From assembly GCA_948099385.1 (NCBI GenBank), contig CANUEZ040000001.1, forward strand, positions 1,500,501 to 1,564,500: 64,000 nucleotides of DNA, in the 5' to 3' direction. This DNA is from Fasciola hepatica. Its lineage: Eukaryota; Platyhelminthes; Trematoda; Plagiorchiida; Fasciolidae. Positions 47,280 to 58,420 of the stretch are shown one piece after another. How positions within the stretch are numbered: the stretch's first letter is position 1; every line of letters begins with the position of its first letter. A program made the position numbers and the translations under genes. The notes beneath the pieces are model-generated. The model searched no databases. It was not told the origin of the DNA and was given only the letters and a program-made list of their open reading frames with translations.

Positions 47280-48420
47280 AAGAAAGCACGAAGAGTGTCC
47301 GGCCAAAACGGCCAGGTCAGACCTTTAGATATAATACTGTCGTGCACAGTCGAAGACGACTGTAAGAGTGGCTGCTAGAAAAGCGAGAGATCCAAGTGTC
47401 CAGTGGCCTCCGAAAATCATAAGGCACAGTCCATCCGGCAAAATCTCTTGCAGGCGCATAGGCGAAATGGCGAGACCCCAGGCCTTTCGCTGATCGCCGC
47501 GGCGATTCATCCCTTGGAAGAATGATGTTCATCCCGTTGATAACCGGCTTGGTCATAGGCTTCGAAAACTCACTCTTTGATTTTGCAGGTGGTGCTGAGT
47601 TAGGTGCTGCGTAGCAACAGATTCCATGCAGCTGGATCTGAATACAGTGCATCGCTGGTCAGTGGTCTGGGTCTTATCACAAATGCCGATAAGTGTGTCC
47701 CCTTGGTAAACTACAAGGACTCTCAACCGACAAGGTATCTTTGAGAGGCTATAGAGCGCGCCGAGATCACGGAGGTAGCAGAAGCAAAGAACACTGGGGT
47801 AATCGTATTGGGAAACTTCTGACTTGGAGCGCACTACCGCGGGGCTATTCAGAAAGCCTCTAGGGACTTTTACTGTCTTAAAATGGCCGTTGCTTCCAGA
47901 AAGCCCCGGGTCTTATTGCCTCAACAAAAAGCGTTCACTCGGCCGCGTCTGGAGTGCTGTATCCAAGGGAGACGACCATTCTTGGTAAAGGACGGCATGC
48001 ATCTCTAACGGGCTCAAAAACGATTAACAAGGTACACTGCTAGCCTAAGTGGCCATAACAACATGCAGACACTGGCTCAAATGCAGGAGGCTTACATGAA
48101 AACCAGGAGAAGCAGTCAAGATCCTCAAAGGGCACGTTGACTTCAAGGTTTGACTGCGCCACTGCTTACCTTCAGCGATCTTAGGGCCACCAGAGAGCAC
48201 CAACTGAAGTAGAAGAAAAACAGGATTCTAGGTCGCTTGACAAGACGTTCCTTCCCCATCAGAATGGCATGGGAATCAAACCGGCTGCAAACGGAAGTAT
48301 TGAACACTGAAGCGGCTGTGGAGCTCAAGCACCGGCTGAATAGCTGCCGGGACGGTGCAATGTCCGAAACCAGCGGACAGAAAGCCGCCTCATTCACATT
48401 TCTCCTTCTCCTGTAATGTC
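47280..48420 (+). mobile_element. Family H non-LTR retrotransposon remnant (RT thumb and C-terminus)
   Basis: It starts just after the A6 tail. From about 47,770 a plus-strand reading gives EAKNTGVIVLGNF, stop, then GAIQKASRDFYCLKMAVASR and KPRVLLPQQKAFTRPRLECC. The family form is VxDLGVxVxxxLxxSxHCxxAxxKAxRxLxxL...LPLYKxFVRPxLEYC. A gap and more decayed sequence (RAQKRLTRYTASLSGHNNMQ) lead to EVLNTEAAVELKHRLNSC near 48,294-48,347, the usual position of the RT tail helix. The first 400 bases, 47,280-47,700, are not clearly coding. Several stops are present. Confidence 0.55.
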
Positions 48421-48949
48421 CTCATTACCATTGTTCCTCTTTTACCTTCTCAGTCTTCCGCCCTTCTTTGCTCTCATCAGTCCTCCAACTTTCACCGCCC
48501 TTTCCGCTTCCAACTGCCTTCTTTCACCGCCTCTTACTTTCCACTCTTGCAACTTCCGTGCTTGAGGCAGATGAGGCGCCAGCTGGAACCCACAGGGGAC
48601 AGGGATACAGTGAGGCTCCTCATAGCGAGGCACAGAAGTAGAAAGTTCCCTCGTCCGTTTATCCTTACCAAAGCACCGAACAAGATCCCGTTTTACTACT
48701 TTCAAAGGCGCCGAGTGATTCAAGTGAGTCACCATGCAGGCACATGGGCAAAGTTGGCACACGGCCGCCTATGTTCTGCGACCCGGTTTGCTTCCACTTG
48801 ATTTGACCTGAATGACGTGATATGCTCTGAGAGTACAAAAGTCCTGTCACATGAAATACGAGAATAGATTGGCACAAAAAGATACTAAATACCCCAAGGA
48901 CTATCACGACAATGTATAGTCTAGGGCTCAGTCACCAGTGACAGTAGGA
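48421..48949. other. Unassigned stretch with strong pyrimidine tract
   Basis: 48,430-48,545 is almost pure T/C on the plus strand, which may be the 3' end of H. The remainder has no recognised motif. The plus-strand ORF 48,355-48,801 (148 codons) is open only because of this bias and has no domain. Confidence 0.4.
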
Positions 48950-50035
48950 AATGTTATGGATTGGCAAGGCGGGCATGCAAGCAACACCGGCGAAAAGCCG
49001 AGGTGTTAAGGGAATTCTTTGAGCTGGTACCCACTGCAGGTGCCTAAAATAAGCCGTCATCAGTGAAACCCTAGGACCTTCTCCAAAAGAACGAACTAAT
49101 TGTAAAATTCGTGGAAGTGGAACTGGCCATCAACTGGTAAAAGAGAGGTAGGGCGGCCGGCCCGGACGAGACTCATCCCATCAACCTACGGCCATTGGCA
49201 AGCATAGTGTCCGGAGCACTAGCTCGCTTGTTCACCAGGTCACCAGCATTAGCCACGTTGCTTCTGACTGGCTAAAATCAGCAGTGGAGCACATCCACAA
49301 GGGAGGCGAGAGAGCATATGCATCTAACTACAGGCCCGTTAGCTTGCTGCCAGTGGTACTGAAATTATTTGAGGGTATCATCAGAGATAAGATCACAAGG
49401 CATGTTGAACACCTCGGGATGATCACAGTAAGACAGCACGGATTTGTTAAGAGGGGATCGTGTCTAACGAGTTTCTTATCATTTCCAGATGAGCTGGCCG
49501 GCAGACTAGACAAAGGCGAGTGAGCCGAAATGTGTTATCTGGATTTCCAGAAGGTCTCCGACTTGGTAAACCACAGAATTCTGGCGCACAAAAAGCAGGG
49601 CGTGAAGACTGCACAGGACGACCTGAACTGGATTAGAGCATACCTCACTGGCAGGACGCTCCATGTTGAGGTTAATGATGCAATATCCAGCGCAGCTTAG
49701 ACATGCGGTATGGTGTAGAAGGGGTCGGTCTTGAGGGCCCTCTTATTCCTGATCTATATAAATGACCTGCTCGACACCTTGAGGTGTCTTAGTTTCCTGT
49801 TCTTGGATGACCCCAGGATTGTGGGTGACTACCTTCGAACTGGATGCAGGAAGGCCTGATAAGAATACAAGAGAGGATCGAAGCATGGGAGCTCCCGTTA
49901 AGCCGAGGTAAGTTCATATACATGGTCCATGGCCAAGGGGCAGGAGAGACCAGGCACTTCGACGAAGGATCCCTCGAGATAATCGAGACCACTGAGGCCA
50001 TACAAGATATTGATTTTGATGGTTGACTGATAATT
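48950..50035 (+). mobile_element. Family I non-LTR retrotransposon remnant (linker and RT palm)
   Basis: Linker similarity begins near 48,990 (EVLREFFELVPTAG). GRAAGPDETHPINLRPLA (49,150-49,204, family form KAxGPDGIHPxxLKxLA) leads into RT: SNYRPVSLLPVVLKLFEGII (49,323-49,382), RQHGFVKRGSCLTSFLSF, then CYLDFQKVSDLVNHRI (49,531-49,578). The next box is decayed (KGSVLRALLFLIYINDLL near 49,717-49,770), and F-A-D-D has become F-L-D-D at 49,800-49,811. WELPLSRGKFIYMVHGQGAG and EIIETTEAIQDIDFDG close the readable part at 50,026. At least three stops or shifts. Confidence 0.7.
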
Positions 50036-50889
50036 GCATATTTATTGACCTTGGTCCAGGCACATGCACAAGGCAAGATCAGAGAATACAGCAGTACATA
50101 ACACTTTGAGGTGTTCACAATTTTGAAATTCAAGAGTCACACAGTAACCGAAATAAGACAGTAAAGTCGTATAGTGTTTGAGTGATCTAAAGTGATAAAG
50201 GTGGAAGCGATAATTATAACCCGGTTTCTAATTCGGGGAGGACGGTGTGGAAGGCGGACAAACTTGAGAATGCTTATACAAGCGACACTGGAGAATGTTA
50301 AAAAGTGCAGTGTTCGCAAGAACCAGAAAAACAGTAGGCTTTGGAAGTCACAACATGGACAGCAAGTTGAGGCAGGAGTTTTGCACGACATTCTATATGG
50401 GCTCCGAAAACTGGCTGCGAGAGGTCACGGCATCCAGAAATGGACGCGAGGGTGTACCAGGTGGATAATTGGACCGTCACTAACGAGTAACCGGGGGGGG
50501 GGGGAGAGTTACCAAAGTACATGATTAGAAGTAAAGTCCTCATGGGGCTATAAACGAGCAGTCAGAGAGGCCAGCGAGGTATAGAAGATTGATCAACCAT
50601 GGGTAACTAATTGTAGGGGTAGCATGTGAAGCAAACGCAAGTGAGTCAAGTGTTATAATAAGACAGACCTTTCGTGCAGGTGATTTCAACGTCGTATAGA
50701 AATTCACATGAAAGCGAAAACATTCAAAAGGAATACGGTGAACTTTTGAAGAGCATGAATGGTGTATGGACGCCGAATGAACTTCCAAGTAGGAGCCATC
50801 GAGGAAACAGACTAGTGGAGGCAAACGCCACTGATGCGGCTAGGCAGAAATTGGAGGAGCATAAAGATAAAACATTTTTGTATGTGATG
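50036..50889. other. Unassigned stretch containing a G12 run
   Basis: No recognised gene. 50,493-50,504 is an unbroken run of twelve G. Small ORFs on both strands lack motifs. The end of element I and the 3' end of A7 (minus) must lie at its margins. Confidence 0.4.
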
Positions 50890-52359
50890 AAAAATTATTA
50901 TTCAAGTTCTGGTTGGCTACTGATGGCTGGTATTCTGCGTTATAAAGACCCTGGCTGCAGGTGATGGCAGATAGAACGATGAAGGTAGCGGGCAAAAAAA
51001 GGGGCTAGTTTGACGAAGTGGGCAGAATAGGTTGAGAGCTAAGCTGCTTGGGCCGGATTCCGGTCATCGGTTTCGTACTGTGGCGCAAAATATTGAAATG
51101 TTGGAATGGAGTACTGGAAATGGATGTTGAGCTGGTGTGGGGTGATGATTGGTGTCAGGAAGCAGCTCTGCGATCCGGTGAGACTTTCATGAGGGTTTGT
51201 TACTCCGGTTATCGGATTATGGTCAGCCGTGTACTGTGCCCTTGATGATGTCAGCAGGCGAGAGTATAGGTATAAAACATTGTCAACCCGATTGATCAAC
51301 TCGTCTAGTCCGGGAGTAATGTCGAGTTGGTCGATGGCTGCCCAAGTAACCAATGCGATCCGAAGGAGATCGGGAGTGCGGCAGTCTGGAGAGTGTTCCA
51401 GCTGTGGGTTATGGTTATCGTTTTGATGGAAACTAGCTGCGGTCGAGGACGGCTAGCAGTGAAAAGGAAGTAAACTACTTAGTGTTAAGGTGAGGCTTTT
51501 TCATGTGAAAGCAAAAGTGCTGATATTCCGTGGGGTTATGAGAAATCAAAGGTATACGGATTCCGGTTGGAATGGGGTCTTGGCTTACTGTGAGCGTATG
51601 CGCACAGAAGTAAGGCTTAGCTACTGAAGAATAGTAATCTGCGTGGCAAGACACTAGTATACGGGAAAAGCGCAAAAATGCAGGACGAGACAGCTGAATT
51701 CTAGCCTGAAGCAGAGGGATTAGGTGAAGGCGAGCACCTATCACTAAAAGACAAAAGGGTTTTTTCGAATGGAGCTAGGGTAAGTAGACATTTTGGATAG
51801 GTAGGTGAGTCGACAAAGTAGTAGAAAAATAATCTCTGACTATTGTCCTCACAGTTAGTGTGTGCACTTGATAAGAACATAGAAAAGGTGAAGTTGGGAA
51901 TGGTAGGCTATGGAAATGCAACGATCACTTTTCTTATTCCGTCAACCAGTACAGGTGAGGCTTAGCCCATAGCTGTGAACCGTAGGCATATCAACACCGG
52001 GGTGTCGTCAGAGCCGGGGCCGCATGGCATAACTATTCCAACCGTGTATTCACTACCGCGGTGGACATCAGCAGACTGATTAAGGGTTTTGCAAGGAACC
52101 CAAAAAGGTTGAAACAAGGAAAGGCGGGGTAGGCGAGCATATGTGGGAACTGAGCACCAGGCATAACAGTGAGTCAAATTTAGGTGACGTCTACGGGATC
52201 GGCGTCGTGCTAACGGAGTTTCGGTCTGGTTTTTAATTGCGGACGAAATATATGTGAGCAAATTATGGTGTAAAATTGCACGATCTGGCGAGGAGGGAGA
52301 AGAAAAGTGAGTGGAGCTTACCCAAGATATATATATACATATATATTTGTGTCTGTATA

Positions 52360-53739
52360 CTAGGGTGTGATCATCAGACGGGTCATGACAAAAGGGGCCG
52401 GACGCAAAAGACTGTGGTTCGTTGTTGTCCAATAACCAAAACAGTCTTCACGTGCCTCGACTATGTTAATTTTATTGAGGGCCATGCTAATTACAGAAGA
52501 TGCGTCTAGAATTTTGCGTAGTGCCCCTTTAAATTGTATTAGCGAGCGACACAATCGCAATGAGTCAGGAAGCTTATTCCAGGGGCTGGGATAGATAACC
52601 GAGAAACATCTAGATCTGATTGGGAGTCCAGATTGGGGGGTTGTAATGGTGTATTGCCTATGACGGAGGCAGTAGGGAGTCTTACTAGATAAAACGAGTG
52701 GGTTATCAGATGAGCGGACTTTTGAATGCAGAAGGTTTAGGAGAAATGAGAGATTGCGCTTGATGCGACGTAGCTTTAGTGGCTCAAGTCGGAGTAGTTC
52801 GCATCTGGCTCTGTAGTTATGGTTGGAAGAGAAGTCAAGTAATTTTTTGGTGAGGGAGCGTTGCACTTTCTCTGTGTTGACCCTGCCGGCCTTTCGCATC
52901 AGGGTAAAGACTAGGGGGCAGTATTCCAGCAGCGACCTGACGTGTGTCTTGAACATCAGGAGCTTACTCTCCTGAGTACGGTGTGTCCTGTGGATGAGTG
53001 CAGCCATCCTTCTTGCCTTGCCAATTTCGGTCAAGGCTTGTTCATGAAAGTTGAAGGAACATGGATAATGCAGGCCCAGACCTCTTTTCACATGAGAAGT
53101 GGGTATCGGCAGACCATTTACTGTGAGGAATCCAGGTGGAACGTGGCATTTGTAAGACGGAAGAGAGCTCCTGGCTGCCGAAAACTTCATCAGCCAGTGA
53201 GTATACCGTTCGTCAACGGACTTCAAGTCTGACAGAATATCACTGACAGCTGATTGCGGGGAGTTTGCCTCAAAGGTATAGACTAGTTTTATGTCGTCAG
53301 CAAAGAGAAATGTCGTGCCATGGCGCACTACTTGGAAGACGTCATTTATGTACATAAGAAATAAGAGAGGACCTAGAACGCTACCCTGTACGACCCCGCT
53401 AGTAATTCGTCTGGGCCCAGAGGATGTTCCATTGACGATGACGGTTTTAGAACGTTCAGAGAGGTGAGGTGATAGCCAAGACAGAAGGGGGTCAGCGACT
53501 CCGTAGGATTCAACTTTTGGCAGTAAGCGAGCGTGAGATACACGGTCGAACGCTTTAGTCGTGTCGAGAAAGATGGCGACGATTGACTTGTTGCTGTCAG
53601 CTTTGGAAGTGATTAATTTGAGGAAGTCCATCTGACATGCGAGGATAGAACGGGACTTTATGAACCATTGCTGAGCTAGGTTGACAAGATTTTGAGAGAT
53701 CACGAAATTTGCAAGCTGGTCCTCCACTATCATCTCCAT
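52360..53739 (-). CDS. A7 reverse transcriptase, open 459 codons
   Basis: The longest uninterrupted RT in the window. The frame stays open upstream of the listed ATG to about 53,830, giving IIPQHKNGPL and NYRPINHTSIVSRLMEMIVE (fingers). Box A is FLDTTKAFDRVSHARL, followed by ITSGVVQGSVLGPLLFLMYI and an intact F-A-D-D at residues 146-149 (53,304-53,293). The thumb runs through LHYPCSFNFHEQ, LLEYCPLV, EKVQRSLTKKLLDF and RARCELLRLEPLKLRR. YPSPWNKLPDSLR sits near residue 380, and FGY comes near residue 435. The usual stop after FGY is TGG here, so the frame reads on about 25 codons through former 3' sequence. All RT motifs look intact, in contrast to its EN. Confidence 0.8.
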   Translation of the reverse strand: MEMIVEDQLANFVISQNLVNLAQQWFIKSRSILACQMDFLKLITSKADSNKSIVAIFLDTTKAFDRVSHARLLPKVESYGVADPLLSWLSPHLSERSKTVIVNGTSSGPRRITSGVVQGSVLGPLLFLMYINDVFQVVRHGTTFLFADDIKLVYTFEANSPQSAVSDILSDLKSVDERYTHWLMKFSAARSSLPSYKCHVPPGFLTVNGLPIPTSHVKRGLGLHYPCSFNFHEQALTEIGKARRMAALIHRTHRTQESKLLMFKTHVRSLLEYCPLVFTLMRKAGRVNTEKVQRSLTKKLLDFSSNHNYRARCELLRLEPLKLRRIKRNLSFLLNLLHSKVRSSDNPLVLSSKTPYCLRHRQYTITTPQSGLPIRSRCFSVIYPSPWNKLPDSLRLCRSLIQFKGALRKILDASSVISMALNKINIVEAREDCFGYWTTTNHSLLRPAPFVMTRLMITP

Positions 53740-54540
53740 GAGCCTGGAAACAATCGAAGTGTGGTTTATGGGACGATAGTTCCCCGGATCATGCAGAGGC
53801 CCATTTTTGTGTTGTGGAATTATACGGGGCGCTTTCTATTGAGCCGGGTAGATTCCAGACGACAAAGATAATGTAAAGAGTTTCAGCAATAGGAGCACTA
53901 GTTCAGGCCCCCCAAATCGAAGTAGGACAGGTGGAAGTTCATCGGGCCCTGGGTGATAGGAGGGTTTCGTGTTGGCTAGGAATTTCCTGATGTTGTTCGT
54001 GGTAAATGTTATGGTTCATGTCGCGTCCTGTGTGAGCATCGGATAGCAGAATGGTGGGGGGTTAGTGTCCGTAATAAGAGCTGAGGAGAAATAGCAGTTG
54101 AAAGCCTCAGCCATGTCTCCTGGCGAGTCAAGGTGGGCGCCATTTTGGATAGGGAATGGAATATTGTTGTCATTGCTGCGCGAGTGGTGAGATTTTCGCA
54201 GTCCAGAAAGAAGCTTCACACTATGAGGCTGTTGTGGTGCAGTCCATTCTTGCTTTTTGAGTTAATTCTCGGTTGCTGCATAGAGATGAGAGGAGAGTCG
54301 GCTTATTCTGAGTGTCAGAGAGAAATCTCGATTTCAAAGGATTGAGGTCTGGAGCTTACAAATCTTTTGTCGAAGTCCGTCAATTTTGTCTGTCTTGCCT
54401 CTAATATGCCTAACGGTTGAGGTAGGGCAATTTATAAGGGAAAGCAACTTGACGTAGAACGCATCGGCTACTTGTTGCGGATCGGATGTGAGGAAGAAGT
54501 CAGACCAGTCAACGCCCCGGAGGGAGGTAGGCAACTGGGC

Positions 54541-55560
54541 CTAGTTAGCCAGTCTGTAGTTGTTTTCGTCTTGGCTTTCGACAACTTCAGGTAGGCATGA
54601 TTCTTGTGTTACAATGAAGTAACATGTGACCACTTTGTGGTCACAACCAGGAAAGTTTTGTGTGACGGAAACGTTCACGCCAGGGAGGCCATGAGTGAAC
54701 ACCAAGTCGAGGGTATTGTTATGCCTTGTTGGAGTGGGGACATGCTGTGCCCACCTGCAGCCTAGGTGTCCAGAAGGAAATCGGATAAATCGGAGGGGGC
54801 AGTCATTGCATTTCAACAAATACCCGGAGGGTTAAAGTCACTTGCTATGATCTTCGGACCTACGGATAGAGTAGAAATATACTCAAAAGCCCTAATGCTA
54901 TGCGGGAAATCAGAGTAGCTGGAGGTAGGAAGACGCACCCAATATGCAACACGTTTCCAGGAATTAGGACGGAGAGCCAAAGAGAGTCGGGGATACAGTC
55001 AAGCACTGAGTGGTGGAAGGGGGTGGCAGTAAATTTTGTTTAATGTATGCAAGACAACCACCGCCTTGGCGGTTTACTCTGCTTGCTCGGAAGGAGTTAT
55101 AACCTACCAGCGAGACAACGTCAGTTGGGATATGATCGGCTTACTGTGTTTCTGTAACCAGAACAATGTCAAAGCTAGAAGCAAGTACATGTTTCCTCAA
55201 GTGGTTAATTTCGTTCAACAGCAAACGGGAATTTAACAGTAGGAGGGAAATTCTGCCTGTATCTTTGAGGTCACAAGGTGCTAGAGCTCCACGTGAGGGC
55301 AGCTGATGACTATTGGGACCGAGTAAGCTTCCGGCAGCCGGGTTGTCAACCAGAAGGGTGCCACCAGGGGGAATAGTAACTGGGCTGATGAGATTAGCAG
55401 GTGGGTTACATGGTAGTGGTTTGTTGAATACGGTGTAGTCGTCTGTATGGGAAGCCTGACTGAAGAGTGTAAAGTCTATGGAGACACCAGAAGAGTGACT
55501 GCCGCAGGATGCAGGTTGGGTGAGACGCTCTGGAAGACTAATGGGGAGCAGCATTGGATG
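54541..55560 (-). pseudogene. A7 endonuclease domain, fragmented
   Basis: EN starts in the frame 55,554-55,141 with ISLLLLNSRLLLNEINHLRK and SFDIVLVTETQ, where a stop replaces the W-L of TETWL. The middle part (55,140-54,830) is in other frames with stops. Its last third is open at 54,819-54,541: LGCRWAQHVPTPTRHNNTLD, then FTHGLPGVNVSVTQNFPGCD and HKVVTCYF. The S-D-H motif reads C-D-H, so the histidine is kept. The upstream 90 codons of the first frame are proline/serine-rich linker. Confidence 0.7.
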
Positions 55561-56728
55561 CGGCGGCCGGTTAGTAGCTTCGGGTAAACGATCAAGAGAT
55601 AAAAGACGGCGTCTAATGGAGCTTTTGGAGGAAAGCTGTGATAAAATCGGGGGAATGTTATTAGTGGAGATAGTGGGTCGGTATGGGGGTGAAAAGTTCC
55701 ATTAAGAACACCGTCGGTGACCGATAACCACTCGTGAAGTCTATTGGGGAAAAATACTAGGTGGTGAGGTGACTTGGTAACGCGGAATGATAGATCTGTA
55801 GAGAGACATGGCGACTCTAGGTGGGACCTTTGAGGCAAAACATGTATAGATCGGGGAGAGTTAATAGGTGTGCTAGGAGGTCAGTTTGGGGGTGGGGGCC
55901 AGAGGTGGACGGGCAACCATGGCTTTGATAGCGGCCTAATAATGAGAGTGACCAATAGCAGGGTAGGTGGGATTGGAGCGAGACGGGAATGACTTTATGG
56001 GCAGAGTTTCTGGAAGCGGTGGTCACCTCACAGAGCTCCACGGAATGAGTGTGAGGGGGTGGAGTAGTAGCGGAAGGGCTGCTGATGAAGGAGGCTTTCG
56101 TATGTGAGGTCAGTTGGCACGGTATGCAGTGGGGTCAGAGCAGAATACGGCAATGTTGGGTGGAGAGGGGGCAGAGGATTTTGATGTTGCTTGGGGGTAA
56201 AATGGGTCAGGCACAGGCCACATGTTATGGTACCGGTTGGCATCCATGCTGGTAACCCGTCCTGCTTGATTTTGGTTTTGGTTGAGCTAGCGATGGAGAC
56301 GGTAAACTTGATGGAAAGTTTGCTATGTGGTACTGCTTCTGTAAGCGTGATAGCGGCGGCATCTGAGTTGATGGATGCGGTATGTAGCAGTTGAGCACGC
56401 GGATCACCGTTGGACCAAAGAGATGCTCTAACGGGCTAACGCCAGGGTGATGGATGCGGTTTCGTAGGAGCTGTTTGGAAGAGGACGCTGATGAGTCATA
56501 GGCCGGTTGGGTGGAGCGCGAGAGGTCATGGGTCGACTGCCGATTGGAGATGGGGGCTTGATGATATAAGTGCAGGGGGTCTTGGCCATTAGGAGCAACA
56601 GGTGACGGGGGTAAAGTTGTGACGGAAGCACTAGGAGACAACGTTGCACCTGGCTTTTTGGTACCGGGTGGCGCGTCGGAATTCGGCGATTTGTTGGCTC
56701 GTTTAGAGGATGGAACTGAGCAAACCAA
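55560..56728 (-). pseudogene. A7 N-terminal proline-rich region (ORF1-like)
   Basis: Three overlapping minus-strand frames (56,728-56,225, 56,243-56,028 and 56,041-55,476) together encode a basic, proline/serine/threonine-rich protein. It contains a C-x2-C pair, CGLCLTHF, near 56,220, comparable to CPGCLRQL in A4. No RNA-binding or esterase domain is visible. Reading ends where EN begins. The element's right boundary is placed at about 56,728 because recognisable family B-like RT on the opposite strand starts there. Confidence 0.5.
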
Positions 56729-57100
56729 GCAGTGCCTTGAGGCAGCAGCTAGAGGTTATAGGTCCACGTGTCAACTGTGCCGGACCTTCAGGTCTCGGGA
56801 TGCCAAAACAATATTGCCACTCTACAAAACGCATGTACGACCCCACCTGGAATACTGCAACCAGGCCTGGGCATCGAACTAATCCGGGAGTAACGGCTGT
56901 TGGAAACCGTCTAAATACGGTTCACTAAGATGATCAATAGGCTGAGGGACAAGACACAAGGAACCCCTCAAAACACCCGATCTGTCCTCGCTCAACGGGC
57001 AACGCCTAAGGGGGGATCCGATTGGGACGTTCAGACAGCTTCACGGGTTATCCGAAACCTACGGGCAGCTATTAGTTCTAAATAACAAGTCGACTCTCAG
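56729..57100 (+). mobile_element. Small non-LTR RT C-terminal remnant (family B-like)
   Basis: The plus-strand frame reads CLEAAARGYRSTCQLCRTFR then LPLYKTHVRPHLEYCNQAWA (56,818-56,877), the conserved RT thumb end. Broken sequence continues with LRGDPIGTFRQL near 57,011-57,046 and LRGHEQ near 57,098, matching RRxRGDxIxTFKxL and RGHxxKL of related elements. It lies between the 5' end of A7, which points the other way, and element C2. Confidence 0.6.
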
Positions 57101-58420
57101 GGGACACGAACAAATTTCGATGAATTTCAGGGCCATCAGAAGCGACAGTCGTCCTTCGGATAGATACAGACTAATTAGTCCCACTAAAGTGCCCAGCATG
57201 ATCTTCGAACGCATTCTGAAGACTGCCAATCTGGATCATCCTGAGTGTCATGAACCACTTGCTCCTTCCCAGAACGGTTTCCTATTTCACAGAGCTTGCA
57301 TCACCAAAGTGCTAACTGTGATGGACAACCTTACACACGTATCTGATGATGGACGGATATCTCATGCTATCTCCATCGACTTTGCCAAAGCCTTTGCTAG
57401 AGTGCCGCATGATCTCCTCTTGTCAAAGCTAAAAAGATATGACATTTCGGGTCAGCTACACTCAATTATCGGCAGCTTCCTTACTTATCGATCCTTTGCG
57501 GCTAGAAAAGAGCCATTTTACTCCTGTTCATCCCCGGTCTCTATCGGAGTGCCTCAAAGATAAGTACTTGGCCCCCTTCTTTTTTCGCCTACAAAAATGA
57601 CCTACCTGAAGTCATCTTCATCAACGCAGTATCGCATGCTAGCAATGTGGCAATATAAGTATCTGATCCAATAGAAGTGCAGGCGGCCGTGGCTGCGGTA
57701 AAAAGCTGGCCTTCTAGATAAGGCCTGCCAAACAACGGCAACAGCTGCGTCTCAGTGACATTTGGCAGAACTCCCGACCATCCATTCCGGATCAGTAGCG
57801 GCACTCAAATCCGACACGTAGACTAGCACAAATTACCAGGATTCTGGCGTTCTACAAACACTTGTTCCTTTCCACCAAGGAAAATCCAGCATATCTTGTT
57901 CCCGAATTCTCTGTATGGTTGGGCGTTCCTTCCCTCATATGTCAGAAGAGGACTTTCATCTCCTTTATGAAACGCACGTTCGTCCTGTGCTAGAATATGA
58001 CAGTCAAACGGCATACATCGGTCTTATCGAGGATCGGGACCTGCTGGAATAAGTCTAGAGAAAGGCAATGAAGATGGTGCATGGCTTGCAGAGTACCTCC
58101 TATCGAGCTCGTCCTACTGTACTGGATCCCTATCCTACAGTAGCAAGACGTATAGGAGGAGACCATTCCTTCTGTTGAAATTATTCTCCGCATATTTAAT
58201 GGATTAATTCTTACGCGTCCGTGTCCAGAGGCTCTACGTGGTCATAGGAAAAACTGTTTGGCCCAGTTCCCTCAAACGTGTACACCAAAACTACCGTCAG
58301 AGTTTTATCTTCTTGGAATGACTTTCCGCAAGAAATGACCGGGGCGTCATACAATGCAAGCTTGTTTCCAGTCCCAAGTTGTCCAGTTTCTTTCAGTTCC
58401 GTGCACCAACGAAAAGAAGA
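57100..58420 (+). mobile_element. Family C non-LTR retrotransposon remnant, copy C2
   Basis: The frame 57,120-57,563 is RT: FRAIRSDSRPSDRYRLISPT stands where NYRPVSLT is usual, then KVPSMIFERILKT, QNGFLFHRACITKVLTVMDN and SIDFAKAFARVPHDLLLSKL (57,376-57,435, box A), ending VSIGVPQR-stop at 57,563. The stop interrupts GVPQGSVLGPLLF, which continues as VLGPLLFS. Later frames give RT C-terminal sequence: RKAMKMVHGLQSTSYRARPT near 58,056-58,115 and SSWNDFPQEMTGASYNASLF near 58,304-58,363. From 57,451 on it is the partner of the C1 copy at the window start. Confidence 0.75.
57451..58114 (+). repeat. Perfect 664-bp direct duplication of 1-664
   Basis: Identical to 1-664 without a single mismatch, same strand, 57,450 bases apart. 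Downstream, 58,115-58,330 and 665-880 remain alignable but with many substitutions and indels. Confidence 0.95.

Larger units (their letters stand above)
50890..56728 (-). mobile_element. Family A-like LINE, copy A7, near full length, minus strand
   Basis: This is the only family A-like element on the minus strand and, with A6, part of a diverged subfamily. From right to left: proline-rich N-terminal region (56,728-55,560) with CGLCLTHFT near 56,220; EN in fragments (55,330-54,580); linker (54,500-54,016); RT open from about 53,830 to 52,360; then a 3' region. The 3' end is placed near 50,890, where the minus strand reads AATAATAATTTTTC; this is weaker than the A5 or A6 termini but gives a total of 5.8 kb, as expected. 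The GC-rich 3' block of A1, A3, A4 and A5 was not found. Confidence 0.7.
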
